DNA of 64,000 nucleotides from Actinomycetes bacterium (lineage in GTDB: Bacteria; Actinomycetota; Thermoleophilia; Solirubrobacterales; Solirubrobacteraceae). Below the pieces are notes generated by a model that worked only from the letters and a program-made list of their open reading frames with translations, ran no database searches and was not told the DNA's origin. This document shows, piece after piece, positions 49,324 to 59,083 of the stretch (positions within the stretch are counted from its first letter, which is position 1; every line of letters begins with the position of its first letter). The stretch is from positions 1 to 64,000 of the forward strand of contig JAJYHG010000251.1 in assembly GCA_021784895.1 (NCBI GenBank), given 5' to 3'. A program made the position numbers and the translations under genes.

Positions 49324-49766
49324 GCCGCGCCGATCTCGTCCGCCAGGTCCACGCCGCGATCGCAGGCGGCGACTACGACACCTTCGCGCAGCTGCTTGAC
49401 CCAGACGTGCGCTGGCACGCGGGCAGCCCGCAGGACGGCTGCCAGAACCGCAAGCAGGTGCTCGCTTGGGTCCGCCGCGCAGGACGGTCAGGACAGCCCC
49501 TGCCGGCGATCGTCGACGTGGTCGAGGCGGGTGACCACCTGGTGGTGGTGCTTGAGCCTCCGGCGAGCGCCGAGGAGCCCGACCCGCCGCGCACCGCGAA
49601 CCTCACGACCATCCGTGACGGTCTGGTGACCGAGATGGTCCACTACGACACTGCCGAGGCTGCACTCGCGGCCCTGGCCGCGCTGGGAGAGCGCAGCCTG
49701 GCGGCCAGCTCCGCGAGCGCGAGCGAGCCGCCGATCGCGAGCAGCGGCACCGCCGGCAGCAGGTAG
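49320..49766 (+). CDS. SnoaL/NTF2-like domain protein
   Basis: A 148-residue protein. Residues 1-115 have the SnoaL-like pattern: VRQVHAAIAGGDYDTFAQLLDPDVRWHAG, KQVLAWVRRA, HLVVVLEPP, LTTIRDGLVTEMVHYDT. The cone fold binds small molecules or acts as an isomerase or cyclase; no specific role can be read. The last ~35 residues (Ala/Ser-rich) are encoded opposite the end of the convergent membrane gene (124-bp overlap) and may be an artefact of a lost stop. Confidence 0.75.
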   Translation: MSRADLVRQVHAAIAGGDYDTFAQLLDPDVRWHAGSPQDGCQNRKQVLAWVRRAGRSGQPLPAIVDVVEAGDHLVVVLEPPASAEEPDPPRTANLTTIRDGLVTEMVHYDTAEAALAALAALGERSLAASSASASEPPIASSGTAGSR

Positions 49767-51136
49767 CGGATGCCAAAGCCGGCGGTGGCGGCGGTGCCGA
49801 GCAGCAACAACAGCCCGCCGCCCGAGAACAGGAAGATCTCGCGCCGCCAGCGCCTGGCGAGCGCAAACCCGAGCACCGAGGCCACCGCGAGCAGGGCGAG
49901 CAGCGCCCGCGGCACGTGGACCAGACGGCGGTAGGCGCGCACCAGTCCCGCCGGTGCCTGCACGTGCAGCACCAGGCCGGGGAGGTCCGCGTGCTGTGCC
50001 ACGGATGCGTGCGCCTCGGCGGCCGCCGTGCGCGGCAGCGCGGTGGCGCTGATCGCGTTCGCGTACGGCGTCACCCCGGGGGTGAGGTAGTCAAGGAAGT
50101 CGCCCAGGGTGGCGTCCGCATAGGCGAGCGGGTGGGCCAGCATCATCGTCTCAGCGAACGAGCTGAGCACGCGGTTGGTGGGCGCGACCTGCCCCAGGCT
50201 CTGGGTGTCGGGGTGAAAGAGCCGCTGCGCTGGTGACGGCTCCCAGATGTACCAGTCGGGGGCCGTGGGGTGGCTTGCGCGCTGGGCGCTCGTCTCGCAC
50301 AGGCGCTGCTCGAGCCGGCTGAGCTGCACGCCGCTGCAGTCGGCAAAGCCGGCCACCCGCCCGTAGAGCACCCAGCCGGAGGTCGCGGTCAGGCCAAAGA
50401 CCCGGTAGCGCGCGTCGACCAGGGCGCTGTAGGCGAGCAGCGGCAGCGCCGCTCCGAGCGTGAACGCCAGAATCGCCCGCCATCCGGTCCGCGTCCAGAT
50501 CAGGTAGAGCAGGAACACCGGGAAGGTGAATGGCATCGCCTCGCGCACCAGCGCGGCGAAGGCCAGCACCAGGCCGGCCAGCAGCGACCGCCTGGTCCAG
50601 GCACGGCAAGCAAGCGGCGACCGGTCACCGGCCAGCTGCGGCCAGGCGACGATCAGCGCTGCGGCCAGGAGCAGCGCCGTGAAGAAGGTGTCTGACATCA
50701 CGTACTGCTCGAGCGTCACGGTGAAGCCGTCGAGCAGCACCAGCGCCGCGGCGGCCGCGGCTGCCCAGCGGGGCAGCCGCGCGCGGTAAAGCGCCGCGTA
50801 GATCGCGACGCCCACGGTGATCGCCGCCAGGTGCTGGAAGGCGACCAGCTCGGCGAGGCTGCGGCCGGGCAGCGTGAGCAGCTTCACCAGCAGCGGGTAG
50901 CCGGCTGGGTGCTGGCTCGGCAGTGCGACGAAGCCGCCAGAGAGGCCGGCGGCGATGTAGCCCCAGGAGTCGGGGAAGAGCAGCGCCGGTGGGTAGGCGG
51001 CCATCGTCAGGGCACGGATCGTGGCGCCGGCCAGCACCAGCACCGCGATCGGCCAGTGGGTGGCCAGCCGCCCCGGCCATGCTCCCCGCCGGGGATGCGC
51101 AGAGGGCTGCGTGGTCCGGCGCTCGGCGATCACCAT
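49643..51136 (-). CDS. Polytopic membrane glycosyltransferase (GT39/ArnT-like)
   Basis: A 497-residue membrane protein with about eleven hydrophobic spans. ATG 51136 is chosen over the ORF-track start at 51316 because the extra 60 residues are Arg/Ser-rich and antisense to the next gene's leader. The GT-C fold is suggested by the acidic residue in the first loop (ALLFPDSWGYIAAG), QHPAGYPLLVKLL, and the C-terminal membrane domain ending RYLLPAVPLLAI. Such enzymes move sugars from polyprenyl-phosphate donors to lipid or protein; the substrate is unknown. Confidence 0.75.
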   Translation of the reverse strand: MVIAERRTTQPSAHPRRGAWPGRLATHWPIAVLVLAGATIRALTMAAYPPALLFPDSWGYIAAGLSGGFVALPSQHPAGYPLLVKLLTLPGRSLAELVAFQHLAAITVGVAIYAALYRARLPRWAAAAAAALVLLDGFTVTLEQYVMSDTFFTALLLAAALIVAWPQLAGDRSPLACRAWTRRSLLAGLVLAFAALVREAMPFTFPVFLLYLIWTRTGWRAILAFTLGAALPLLAYSALVDARYRVFGLTATSGWVLYGRVAGFADCSGVQLSRLEQRLCETSAQRASHPTAPDWYIWEPSPAQRLFHPDTQSLGQVAPTNRVLSSFAETMMLAHPLAYADATLGDFLDYLTPGVTPYANAISATALPRTAAAEAHASVAQHADLPGLVLHVQAPAGLVRAYRRLVHVPRALLALLAVASVLGFALARRWRREIFLFSGGGLLLLLGTAATAGFGIRYLLPAVPLLAIGGSLALAELAARLRSPSAARAASAASAVS

Positions 51137-51239
51137 CGCGCAGAACTCTAAACGCCCAGCCAGCTTTCGCTCAAGCCGCCACGGGCTCGAATAGGATTGC
51201 CCGTGCATGCCCGATCTGCTGCCGTGCTGGGGGGGATAG

Positions 51240-53093
51240 GTGCGCCGGCTGCGCTGGCGCCGTCGGCGCCGGCTGCTGCTGGCGCTGGTCGCCGTGCTCG
51301 CGGCGGGCGTGGGCATCCTCTCCTACGCGACCGGCGCCCTGCACCGCACCGAGCTGCAGACCCTCGACGCCCGCTACCAGGTGCGGGGCACGAACCGCTC
51401 GCTGCTCAAGCGCTTCCTGGTGGTCGGGATCGACACGCCCACGCTCAGCTTCTTCGCCACGGCCAGGGCTGAGCGCGACCACTACGCCGCCAACTGGCCG
51501 TTCCCGCGCCGCTACGACGCACGCGTGGTTGACAACCTGGTCAGGGCAGGCGCGGCGCACATCGCGATCGACCTGCAGTTCTCGCAGCCGACCGATATCC
51601 GTGATGACTATGCGCTGGCGGAGTCGCTCGCGCACGCCAGGCACGTGGTGCTCGCGACCACGGCGGTGGGACCACACGGCTCGACCGACATCCTCGGCGG
51701 CAACGCCAACCTGCGGCGTTTCGGTGATGCCGTGGCCGCCGACGCCAGCGTCCTGACCGACGCCACCGGGATCATCTCGACGACCCAGTACTCCTACCAG
51801 GGCCTGGAGACGTTCCCAGCCGCGATCGCTGCGCGGGCGCTGGGGCGGCCGGTCTTGCCGGGCCTGTTCGGGGGCGCAACGCGGGCCGTGCCGATCGACT
51901 ACGCCGGGCCGCCTGGCACCGCGCCCTACGTCAGCTACTGGCGCGTCTTCAGTGGCCACTTCCCGGCGTCGCAGGTGCGCGGGCGGACGGTGATCATCGG
52001 CGGTACCGCGCCGGTCCTGCAGGACCGGCACGCAACGCCGATGGGGCACGGGCTGATGTCGGGCACGGAGATTGTCGCCAACGCCGCTGCCACCGTGCTG
52101 CACGGGATTCCGCTGCGAGACGCCCCCGGCTGGGTGAACCTGCTGCTGATCCTCGCGCTCGGTTCGGTTGTGCCGGCGCTCGGCCTGCGTGGCTGGGCGC
52201 TACGGGCACTCGGCGCCGGGCTGGTCGTGGGCGTTCTCTACGCGGCTGTGTCGCAGTTGACGTTTGACTCCGGGCGGATCGTCGCGGTCGTTGACCCGGA
52301 GCTCGCGCTGCTGCTCTCGAGCTTCGGCACGCTGGCCGTCACCTACCTGAGCGAGGCGTTTGAGCGCCAGCACGCACGCTCGACCTTCGCGCGCTTCGTG
52401 CCCCCCGGGGTCGTGGATCAGGTGCTCTCGAGCACCGACGACGATCTGCGCCTGGCCGGTGTCGAGCGCGTCTGCACGGTCATGTTCAGTGACCTGCGCG
52501 GGTTCACCAAGTTCTCTGAGTCTCAGCCCGTGGACAGGGTGATCGCGGTCGTCAACCACTACCTCAACGAGATGACAGAGGCGATCCTCGCCGCCGGCGG
52601 TACGCTGATCGCCTACATGGGGGATGGCATCATGGCGGTGTTCGGGGCGCCGCTGGAGCAGGACGACCACGCCGACCGGGCGCTGCGCGCTGCGCGCGAG
52701 ATGATCGGCCCGCGGCTTGCTTCTTTCAACGCCTGGCTGGCCGATCAGGGTTACCAATCCGGCTTCCGGATGGGAGTCGGGCTCAACACCGGCCCGGTGA
52801 TGTGCGGCAACGTCGGCGCCGAGCAGCGCGTGGAGTACACGGCGATCGGTGACACGACCAACACCGCCTCGCGCCTGGAGGGCATGACCAAGAACACCGA
52901 CCACATGCTGTTTGTCGCCGAAGCGACCCGGGCGGCCCTGCAGGCCGTGCCCGACGACCTGACGTTCGTCGACGAGTTCGAGGTCCGCGGCCGGCAGGCC
53001 AAGATGCGCATCTTCTCGATCCCGGACCCGTCCGGGGGCCTGGCGCTAAACGCTGAGACGGCGCCTGCCGATCGCAGGATCGAGGCAACCTAG
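51240..53093 (+). CDS. CHASE2-domain adenylate/guanylate cyclase
   Basis: A 617-residue sensor-cyclase. One N-terminal membrane anchor (~8-25) precedes an extracytoplasmic CHASE2 domain (~40-270: VVGIDTPTLSFF, WPFPRRYDARVVDNL, GRTVIIGGTAPVLQD). Three spans follow (~280-360), then the class III cyclase domain (~395-570): VMFSDLRGFTKFSE and AYMGDGIMAVFGAP carry the two metal-binding Asp, VGLNTGPVMCGNVG the loop, and GDTTNTASRLEG the transition-state Asn/Arg. It probably makes cAMP in response to an outside signal. Start is GTG. The next gene follows with no gap. Confidence 0.92.
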   Translation: MRRLRWRRRRRLLLALVAVLAAGVGILSYATGALHRTELQTLDARYQVRGTNRSLLKRFLVVGIDTPTLSFFATARAERDHYAANWPFPRRYDARVVDNLVRAGAAHIAIDLQFSQPTDIRDDYALAESLAHARHVVLATTAVGPHGSTDILGGNANLRRFGDAVAADASVLTDATGIISTTQYSYQGLETFPAAIAARALGRPVLPGLFGGATRAVPIDYAGPPGTAPYVSYWRVFSGHFPASQVRGRTVIIGGTAPVLQDRHATPMGHGLMSGTEIVANAAATVLHGIPLRDAPGWVNLLLILALGSVVPALGLRGWALRALGAGLVVGVLYAAVSQLTFDSGRIVAVVDPELALLLSSFGTLAVTYLSEAFERQHARSTFARFVPPGVVDQVLSSTDDDLRLAGVERVCTVMFSDLRGFTKFSESQPVDRVIAVVNHYLNEMTEAILAAGGTLIAYMGDGIMAVFGAPLEQDDHADRALRAAREMIGPRLASFNAWLADQGYQSGFRMGVGLNTGPVMCGNVGAEQRVEYTAIGDTTNTASRLEGMTKNTDHMLFVAEATRAALQAVPDDLTFVDEFEVRGRQAKMRIFSIPDPSGGLALNAETAPADRRIEAT

Positions 53094-53492
53094 GTGACCT
53101 GGCCCGCCGTCTTCATCGTCTTCTTCGTCAGCCATCAGCTGGGTGACTACGTCCTGCAGACCGATTGGCAGGCGACGCACAAGCGTGGCGGGCTCGGCCG
53201 GGATCCGCGGGCACGCCGGGCGCTGTTCAGCCACACCTTCACCTACACAACTGGCTATGTCCCGGCCTTCATCTGGATTGCGGGGCGCATGGGGTGGGGC
53301 ACGCTGGTGATCGCGGCCGCGGTGGCACTGCCACACCTGATCCAGGACGATGGGCGGCTGTTGCTTTCCTACCTGCGGCGCGTGAAGCGCATGGACCCGG
53401 TCGCCAACCACGTCGTCGCCGCGCTCGTCGACCAGGCGCTGCACATGATCGCGCTGTTTGGTGCGGCGCTGCTGGTCAGCGCCATGCGCTGA
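53094..53492 (+). CDS. DUF3307-family membrane protein
   Basis: A 132-residue membrane protein with about four spans. The DUF3307 signature VSHQLGDYVLQTDWQATHK is at residues ~12-30 and LPHLIQDDGRL in the middle. The GTG follows the cyclase stop directly (0 bp), so it is co-transcribed and could be linked to cyclase signalling. No biochemical function is established for the family. Confidence 0.82.
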   Translation: MTWPAVFIVFFVSHQLGDYVLQTDWQATHKRGGLGRDPRARRALFSHTFTYTTGYVPAFIWIAGRMGWGTLVIAAAVALPHLIQDDGRLLLSYLRRVKRMDPVANHVVAALVDQALHMIALFGAALLVSAMR

Positions 53493-53515
53493 AGCCGGCC
53501 GTCCGGCGGCGTCCG

Positions 53516-55276
53516 TCAGTTGACGCGCAGCTTGACCAGGTACAGCAGGCCGCCGTCGCTCACGCCCACGTTCCAGTCCTGGAAGTGGCTGAGGTTGGGC
53601 GTGATGTGGAAGATGATGTGCCAGCGGGTGGTGCCGTTCACCTCACCGTCCGGGTAGAGCGCGTTGTTACCGCCGCTGGGCAGCAGCGGGGCGACCGCGG
53701 CGTCCACGTAGTAGGGCTGAAGGTCGCCGACCACGGTCAGTTCGTAGTAGCCGCTGATCTGGACGTTGTAGCGCCCACCGGTGCTCGCTACCGGCGTCAC
53801 CGAGATGATCGGCGCCGGGTTGGGGGCGAAGAACGAGTGGCCCTGGGTGACGAGCACCGTGTGCGGGTGCGGGTAGTCGACGGTCACCCGGATCTTGTCG
53901 CGTGCGACCTTGAAATAGGTGCCCGCGCAGGTGACCTCGGTGAACCAGCGTGTGCCTAGCACCGCCGCCGCGGCGCCCGAGCCCTGGGTTGTGAAGCTGC
54001 CGTGGGCGTTTGCCCAGAGGCTGCGGAGCCGCTTGCCTCTGGGCTTGTTGCTCGTGTGGCCAGGCTTCTTGCGCTTCTTGCCTCGGCGCGCGGCTTGACC
54101 CCGTTCTGCGCCCGCGGCGGCGGCGTGTGCGGACGGCGCGACGACGACTGCGCTGCCGCTGCCGGCAGCCCCGGCCGAGCAGGCGGCAAGCGGGTTGCCG
54201 CCCGTCAGGGTGGCTGTGGTCGCCCCGGTGCGGCGGTTCTGGTGGAGCTTGAACTGGCCGTCGTAGAAGACTCCCGTCTCTGATTTGCCGTGCGGCAGCC
54301 CCAGGGTGAGCTGGACCTGGCCGTGGCTTACGTCGATCTCCGAGCCGTTGGGAATCTCGCGCGCCTGCTTCAGGTTGTGAAAGCGGCGCGCGCCGGGCGT
54401 TCTGATCGCGCTCGTGCCGCTGACCAGGGTGACGTCCACCGTCTTGCCCAGACGCGGCGGCCGGAGCGTGCCGATCACCACAAACGCGCCGTCGGCAGGG
54501 TGGGTGACGCTGGCATGCGAGCCGGTGTTTCCGTGCCAAGCCGAGGAGCTGCTCGCGGCTGGCCGGAAGTTCAGCCGAGCTCCGCCGACGCTGAAGGCGC
54601 GGAACACGACCGGCGCAAACGGCGCCGGCCCGGCGTCGGCGTTTGGCCCGCCGGTCGGCGAGTACTCATCGACGAGCGGTAGCGCGCCCCGCAAGATCGG
54701 CTCTCCGTTGGCGCCGGCGTAGATCGGCAGCATCCCGGCCGCCCAGCCGGTTCTGAGGCCCAGGCTCGGCCCCACGGTGCTCCGGCTGCGGTGGGTGTTC
54801 ACGTCCGTCATGGTCAGTCTCAGGCGCGCGCCCACGACGGTGATCGTGATCCGCAGCGGATCGCCGGGGGCGACCGCGAAGCCGGCCGGGCGGAACTGGA
54901 GCAGCCCCGCACCGGGCTCGCTGATCAGGAACTCAGCCCGGTAGCTGCGGCGGTGGCCGCTGCAGTAGCTGTAGAAGCCGGCGAAGTCAAAGGGACGTAC
55001 GAGCGTGCCACCGTGGCTGTAGGTGCCGAACAGCTCCATACCGCTGCGCTGGCCGGCAACCTGGCCCGGGCGGACGTGCTTGCAGCCCACGGCCGAGACG
55101 TACACGGTACCCGACAGTGAGCCGGCCGGGCCAGCGCCGGTCCAGAATGCGCCGGTGCCTACCAGGCCCGTGCGGCCGGCTGAGGCGGACGGAACCAGCA
55201 GCGCCACGAGCAGCGCACTCGCCGCCACCAGCATGAGCGCCCTCGTCCCGCGGCGTACGTGAGCCGTCACCCCCAC
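53516..55276 (-). CDS. Exported FecR-like protein, 586 residues
   Basis: An exported protein with signal peptide (LMLVAASALLVALLVPSASA). Residues ~30-250 are a beta-rich domain of unknown type with scattered Cys. Two FecR-like stretches follow: one near 300-350 (IPNGSEIDVSHGQVQLTL) and one near 415-480 (SFTTQGSGAAAAVLGTRWFT, then HTVLVTQGHSFF), separated by a Lys/Arg-rich linker (RRGKKRKKPGH). The C-terminal ~90 residues are another beta domain. FecR-like domains usually sense or bind at the envelope. Specific function unknown. Confidence 0.7.
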   Translation of the reverse strand: MGVTAHVRRGTRALMLVAASALLVALLVPSASAGRTGLVGTGAFWTGAGPAGSLSGTVYVSAVGCKHVRPGQVAGQRSGMELFGTYSHGGTLVRPFDFAGFYSYCSGHRRSYRAEFLISEPGAGLLQFRPAGFAVAPGDPLRITITVVGARLRLTMTDVNTHRSRSTVGPSLGLRTGWAAGMLPIYAGANGEPILRGALPLVDEYSPTGGPNADAGPAPFAPVVFRAFSVGGARLNFRPAASSSSAWHGNTGSHASVTHPADGAFVVIGTLRPPRLGKTVDVTLVSGTSAIRTPGARRFHNLKQAREIPNGSEIDVSHGQVQLTLGLPHGKSETGVFYDGQFKLHQNRRTGATTATLTGGNPLAACSAGAAGSGSAVVVAPSAHAAAAGAERGQAARRGKKRKKPGHTSNKPRGKRLRSLWANAHGSFTTQGSGAAAAVLGTRWFTEVTCAGTYFKVARDKIRVTVDYPHPHTVLVTQGHSFFAPNPAPIISVTPVASTGGRYNVQISGYYELTVVGDLQPYYVDAAVAPLLPSGGNNALYPDGEVNGTTRWHIIFHITPNLSHFQDWNVGVSDGGLLYLVKLRVN

Positions 55277-55417
55277 GCGCGCAGTCTAACGCTAGGCGGA
55301 CCAGGGGGTACGATTTTTCGTAAATCTTTGCGCACGTCGCGCGTCCGGCCGGCGGAGATCGGCTAACGTCGGCGTGAGGTGCCGCGCAACCTGGTGGGGA
55401 GAACGTAGGAGAAGCCG

Positions 55418-55882
55418 ATGGAGACGATCGAGATGACCGCCGCTGAGCTCAGCCGGCTGCGCGAGGAGCTGGGTGAGCTCGAGGGCGCGGGACGCTCCCA
55501 GATCGCTGCCCGCATCAAGACCGCGCGCGAGTGGGGTGACCTCAGCGAGAACGGCGAGTACCACGCCGCCAAGGAGGCGCAGGCGCACCTGGAGACGCGC
55601 ATCCTGAGGCTGCGCGAGCAGGTCCGCGCGGCGGTCGTGGTCGAGCACCAGGCGGGCGGCGAGGAGGTCCACCACGGCAGCACGGTCGCGGTCACCGACC
55701 TGGACAGCGCCGCCGCGCAGACCTTCAAGATCGTCTCGCCGAACGACGCCAACCCCAAGCAGGGGCTGATCTCCTCGAGCTCGCCCGTGGCGCAGGCGCT
55801 GATCGGCGGGCGGGCTGGCGACGAGGTTGAGGTGGCGATCCCGGCCGGGGTCCGCAGGCTACGGATCGAGTCGATCGCCTGA
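55418..55882 (+). CDS. greA: Transcription elongation factor GreA
   Basis: GreA rescues backtracked RNA polymerase by stimulating transcript cleavage. The 154-residue protein has the N-terminal coiled coil with the tip acidic pair in [17 protein letters not shown], then the C-terminal FKBP-like domain ([33 protein letters not shown]), both normal. A clear GTAGGAGA ribosome-binding site precedes the ATG. The 140-bp upstream gap holds a small hairpin (ACGA-TTTT-TCGT). Confidence 0.95.
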   Translation: METIEMTAAELSRLREELGELEGAGRSQIAARIKTAREWGDLSENGEYHAAKEAQAHLETRILRLREQVRAAVVVEHQAGGEEVHHGSTVAVTDLDSAAAQTFKIVSPNDANPKQGLISSSSPVAQALIGGRAGDEVEVAIPAGVRRLRIESIA

Positions 55883-55887
55883 GCAGC

Positions 55888-56658
55888 GTGGCCATGCAGA
55901 TCAAGGGAACAGCGGCGATCGTCTTCGGCGGCGCATCGGGTCTCGGTGAGGCGGCCGCGCGGCGGCTCGCGGCCGAGGGCGCGACGGTGGTGGTGGCCGA
56001 CCTCAACTCGAGCCGCGCCGAGCTGGTCGCCGCAGAGATCGGCGGCATCGCCCGGACCGCGGACGTGACCGATGCGGATGCCGTGGCGGGCGCCGTCGAG
56101 GCGGCTGCGCAGGCGTGCCCGGCGGGATTGCGGATCTCCGTGTGCTGCGCGGGGGTGGGCTGGCCCGCGAAGCTGATCGGCCGCGACGGACCGACGCCGC
56201 TCGAGCACTTCGCGCAGGTGATCAGCATCAATCTCCTCGGCACGATCAACGCGCTGCGCCTGGCCGCCGCCGCGATGATCGGCAACGAGCCGGACGCTGA
56301 GGGTGAGCGCGGCGTCTGCATCAACACCGCTTCGGTGGCCGCCTATGACGGCCAGATTGGCCAGGTCGCCTACGCGGCTTCCAAGGGCGGCGTGGTTGGG
56401 CTCACGCTCCCCGCCGCCCGTGAGCTGGCCGCCCGGGGCGTGCGCGTCATGACCATCGCCCCCGGGATCTTCGATACGCCGATGCTCGCCTCCCTATCTG
56501 AAGAGGTGCGGCGGTCGCTCGGCGCTCAGGTGCCGTTCCCGCCACGGCTCGCGCGGCCCTCCGAGTACGCCGACCTCGCCTGCCACATCGTCGCCAACAC
56601 GATGCTGAACGGCGAGGTGATCCGGCTTGACGGCGCGATCCGGATGGCACCGCGGTAA
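55888..56658 (+). CDS. Short-chain dehydrogenase (3-hydroxyacyl-CoA / HSD17B10-like)
   Basis: A 256-residue SDR enzyme. The NAD site is [20 protein letters not shown]; the active site is Ser in [14 protein letters not shown] and Tyr-x3-Lys in VAYAASKGG. The sequence order, with [12 protein letters not shown] and [16 protein letters not shown], closely follows the type 2 3-hydroxyacyl-CoA dehydrogenases that act in isoleucine and fatty-acid breakdown. Start is GTG 55888, or ATG 55894 two codons later. It is 5 bp after greA. Confidence 0.9.
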   Translation: MAMQIKGTAAIVFGGASGLGEAAARRLAAEGATVVVADLNSSRAELVAAEIGGIARTADVTDADAVAGAVEAAAQACPAGLRISVCCAGVGWPAKLIGRDGPTPLEHFAQVISINLLGTINALRLAAAAMIGNEPDAEGERGVCINTASVAAYDGQIGQVAYAASKGGVVGLTLPAARELAARGVRVMTIAPGIFDTPMLASLSEEVRRSLGAQVPFPPRLARPSEYADLACHIVANTMLNGEVIRLDGAIRMAPR

Positions 56659-56672
56659 CCCCGCTCCGGCGC

Positions 56673-56888
56673 ATGCAGGAGATTGAGATCAGCGGCCAGA
56701 TGATCCGCCTCGGCCAGCTGCTCAAACTCGGCGGTGTGGTCGAGAGCGGCGCCGGCGGCAAGGATCTGCTCGCCGCCGGCGTGGTGCTGGTCAACGGCCG
56801 CGTGGAGAACCGCCGGGGCCGCCAGCTGCACGACGGGGACGTGGTCGAGGCCGGGGAGTGGGAGCTCCGCGTCAGCGCGCGCGGCTGA
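56673..56888 (+). CDS. S4-domain RNA-binding protein (YaaA/YbcJ-like)
   Basis: A 71-residue protein made of one S4-like fold: IRLGQLLKLGGVVESGAGGKDLLAAG then VLVNGRVENRRGRQLHDGDVV. Small stand-alone S4 proteins of this type bind rRNA or other structured RNA. It lies 14 bp after the dehydrogenase gene and converges on the helicase gene with a 17-bp overlap of 3' ends. Confidence 0.88.
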   Translation: MQEIEISGQMIRLGQLLKLGGVVESGAGGKDLLAAGVVLVNGRVENRRGRQLHDGDVVEAGEWELRVSARG

Positions 56889-59031
56889 GCAGATCGCCCA
56901 GGCGTGAGTGGCGTCTGTCGGTGTCGGGCGTGCGCGCGGCGCGAGCGACCACCGCACGGCTCCCGACGATCACCGTCGCCAGCCGCGCGCGCGTGACCGC
57001 CGTGTAGAGCATCTCGCGGCGCAGGAAGAAGCCGCCGGCCTGATCGTGGGCGACGATCACCGCCACCGGCAGCTCGATCCCCTGGCCGCGGTGCACCGAG
57101 CAGGCGTAACCGAGGCGCAGGCTCTCGGCCTCCTCAGGTGGTAGGCGGAAGAGCTGCTCGTCGCCGCGCAGCAGCAGCGCCGCGTCGTCACCATCGGCGC
57201 CTGGGATCTCGTCCTCCAGGTAGAGGACCGTGCCGTTCATGAGGCCCTTCTCGTGCAGGTTGCGCCCGGTCATCATCAGCTTGTCGCCGATCCGCAGGCG
57301 CCCGGCACCCACAGGGCTGCCGTGGGGGTTCAGCGCTTCGCGCAGCATCCGGTTGAGGGCGTCGATCCCCAGCTCGCCCCTGTACACCGGGGCGAACACC
57401 TGGATCTCGGCCACCGGGTCCACGCCAAAGTGGCGGGGCAGCCGGTGCGCGACCAGGTCGACAATCAGCTCCGCGGCATCGGCGGCGCCGGTGCGCTCCA
57501 TCAGGAAGAGGTCCTGCTTCATGCCCTCGCCGGGCTGGAACTCAGGCAGCTCACCGCGCCGGATCGCGTGCGCGCCCTGAACGATCATGCTGCCAGCCGC
57601 CTGGCGGAAGATGTGGCCCAGGCGCGCGGTCGGGATGACATCGGAGGCGACCAGGTCGGCAAACGGCTTGCCCGCGCCCACCGGCGCCAGCTGGTCGGCG
57701 TCGCCGACCAGCACCACGTGTGACCCGGGTGCCAGCGCCCGCACCAGCGCCACCATCAGTTCGAGGTTCGCCATCGAGGACTCGTCGACGATCAGCAGCT
57801 CACAGGCCAGCGGGTCGTCCTCGTTGTGCTCGGGCGGCTGGCCCGGCACCCAGCCGAGTGCCGAGTGGATCGTCCTCGCCTCGATGCCGCTCGCCTCCGT
57901 CATCCGCCGCGCGGCACGACCGGTGGGCGCTGCCAGCATAACCTTCGCCCCCTGCCGCGTAGCGAGGTCGGCGATCGCGCGAATCGTGGCCGTCTTGCCG
58001 GTGCCGGGACCGCCGGTGATCACCGACAGGCGGTATGTGAAGGCGGCGCGCACGGCGGCCTCCTGCTCAGCTGTGAGAGTCAGCTCTCCGCTGGCCGGCG
58101 TGGGCGCCTGTGGACCGCTGGTGCGCAGACGGCCGCCGCCACCGCCACCGCCAGCGCCGAGGAGCTCCAGGATCCGCTCACCCAGCTCCTGCTCGAGCTC
58201 CCAGGTGGGCCTGCGGTAGACCCAGTCGCCGCTGCGCACGAGTTCACCGTCTTCGACCAGCGTTGCGATCGCTTCCTCATCCGGCAGCTGGCCGAGCAGA
58301 TCGCGGGCCGCGGCCAGCAGCTGGCCGGTCGGCAGGCAGGTGCTGCCGACGTGAGACTCGGCCTCGGAGAGGGCGTAGACCAGCGCCGCGCTGACCCGGC
58401 CGGGGATCTCATCCACGGACTCAGCGCCAGCCCGCGCGATTCTGTCGGCGACGCGGAAGCCGACACCGAAAACGCGGGTCAGCTCATAGGGGTTCTCCGT
58501 TATCACGCGGTGCGCGGTGCGCGGGTAGGCGTCGTTGATGCGCTTGGCGAGATAGGCCAGTCCGTGGGGGGCGAGCAGCACGTGCAGCCGGCGGAGGGAG
58601 CGCATCTCATTCCAGGAGGCCGCCGCCTCGCCGGCGCGGAACGGGTTCAGGCCGGCCCGGCGGAAGGCGGCGGCTGGATCGGCGTCGATCGAGTCGAGCA
58701 CCTGCTCGGCTCCGTACCGGTCGACCAGCTTGCTGGCGCGGACCTCGCCGACGTGACGGATCCGGCGCAGGTAGGAGATCAGCGCCCCCCGCTGTTGTGG
58801 GGGCAGCGGCCGTGCCTGTTCCACCTTCACCTGTTCGCCGTAGCGGGTGTCGTTCACCCACACCCCGGTCACATGGGCGCGCTCGCCGACCTCGAGGTGG
58901 ATCAAGGGCCCGACCAGCACCACCGGGCCGCCTTCAGATTCCGCGTCGAGGACGGCAAACCCGCTGTCGCGGCTGGCAAAGCGCTGCCGGCGGACGGTCA
59001 CCTCGCGGTCGAAGGGCTCGGGCACGAGCAT
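56872..59031 (-). CDS. RecD2-like ATP-dependent DNA helicase (SF1B)
   Basis: A 5'-3' DNA helicase of the RecD2 family. ATG 59031 gives 719 residues; the ORF track's extra 89 are antisense to the deacetylase gene. Domains: N-terminal OB-like region (FASRDSGFAVLDAES), helix-hairpin-helix (VFGVGFRVADRIARAGA), and a Gly run near 370. The motor follows with VITGGPGTGKTATI (motif I), LLIVDESSMANLEL (II), HVVLVGDADQLAPVGAG (III), and SVHRGQGIELPVAVIV plus LYTAVTRAR (V/VI). RecD2 works outside RecBCD in repair or fork processing. Confidence 0.93.
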   Translation of the reverse strand: MLVPEPFDREVTVRRQRFASRDSGFAVLDAESEGGPVVLVGPLIHLEVGERAHVTGVWVNDTRYGEQVKVEQARPLPPQQRGALISYLRRIRHVGEVRASKLVDRYGAEQVLDSIDADPAAAFRRAGLNPFRAGEAAASWNEMRSLRRLHVLLAPHGLAYLAKRINDAYPRTAHRVITENPYELTRVFGVGFRVADRIARAGAESVDEIPGRVSAALVYALSEAESHVGSTCLPTGQLLAAARDLLGQLPDEEAIATLVEDGELVRSGDWVYRRPTWELEQELGERILELLGAGGGGGGGRLRTSGPQAPTPASGELTLTAEQEAAVRAAFTYRLSVITGGPGTGKTATIRAIADLATRQGAKVMLAAPTGRAARRMTEASGIEARTIHSALGWVPGQPPEHNEDDPLACELLIVDESSMANLELMVALVRALAPGSHVVLVGDADQLAPVGAGKPFADLVASDVIPTARLGHIFRQAAGSMIVQGAHAIRRGELPEFQPGEGMKQDLFLMERTGAADAAELIVDLVAHRLPRHFGVDPVAEIQVFAPVYRGELGIDALNRMLREALNPHGSPVGAGRLRIGDKLMMTGRNLHEKGLMNGTVLYLEDEIPGADGDDAALLLRGDEQLFRLPPEEAESLRLGYACSVHRGQGIELPVAVIVAHDQAGGFFLRREMLYTAVTRARLATVIVGSRAVVARAARTPDTDRRHSRLGDLLSRAR

Positions 59032-59083
59032 GAAATTAGAGCGCGGGCAGACGCAAACGCCGCTTTGTGTCGAAAATGGCACA

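Noticed and set aside
55308-55325. ACGATTTTTCGT as a third copy of the 54-bp repeat
   Set aside because: It shares only the run of Ts; arms and flanks differ and no shared peptide is encoded.
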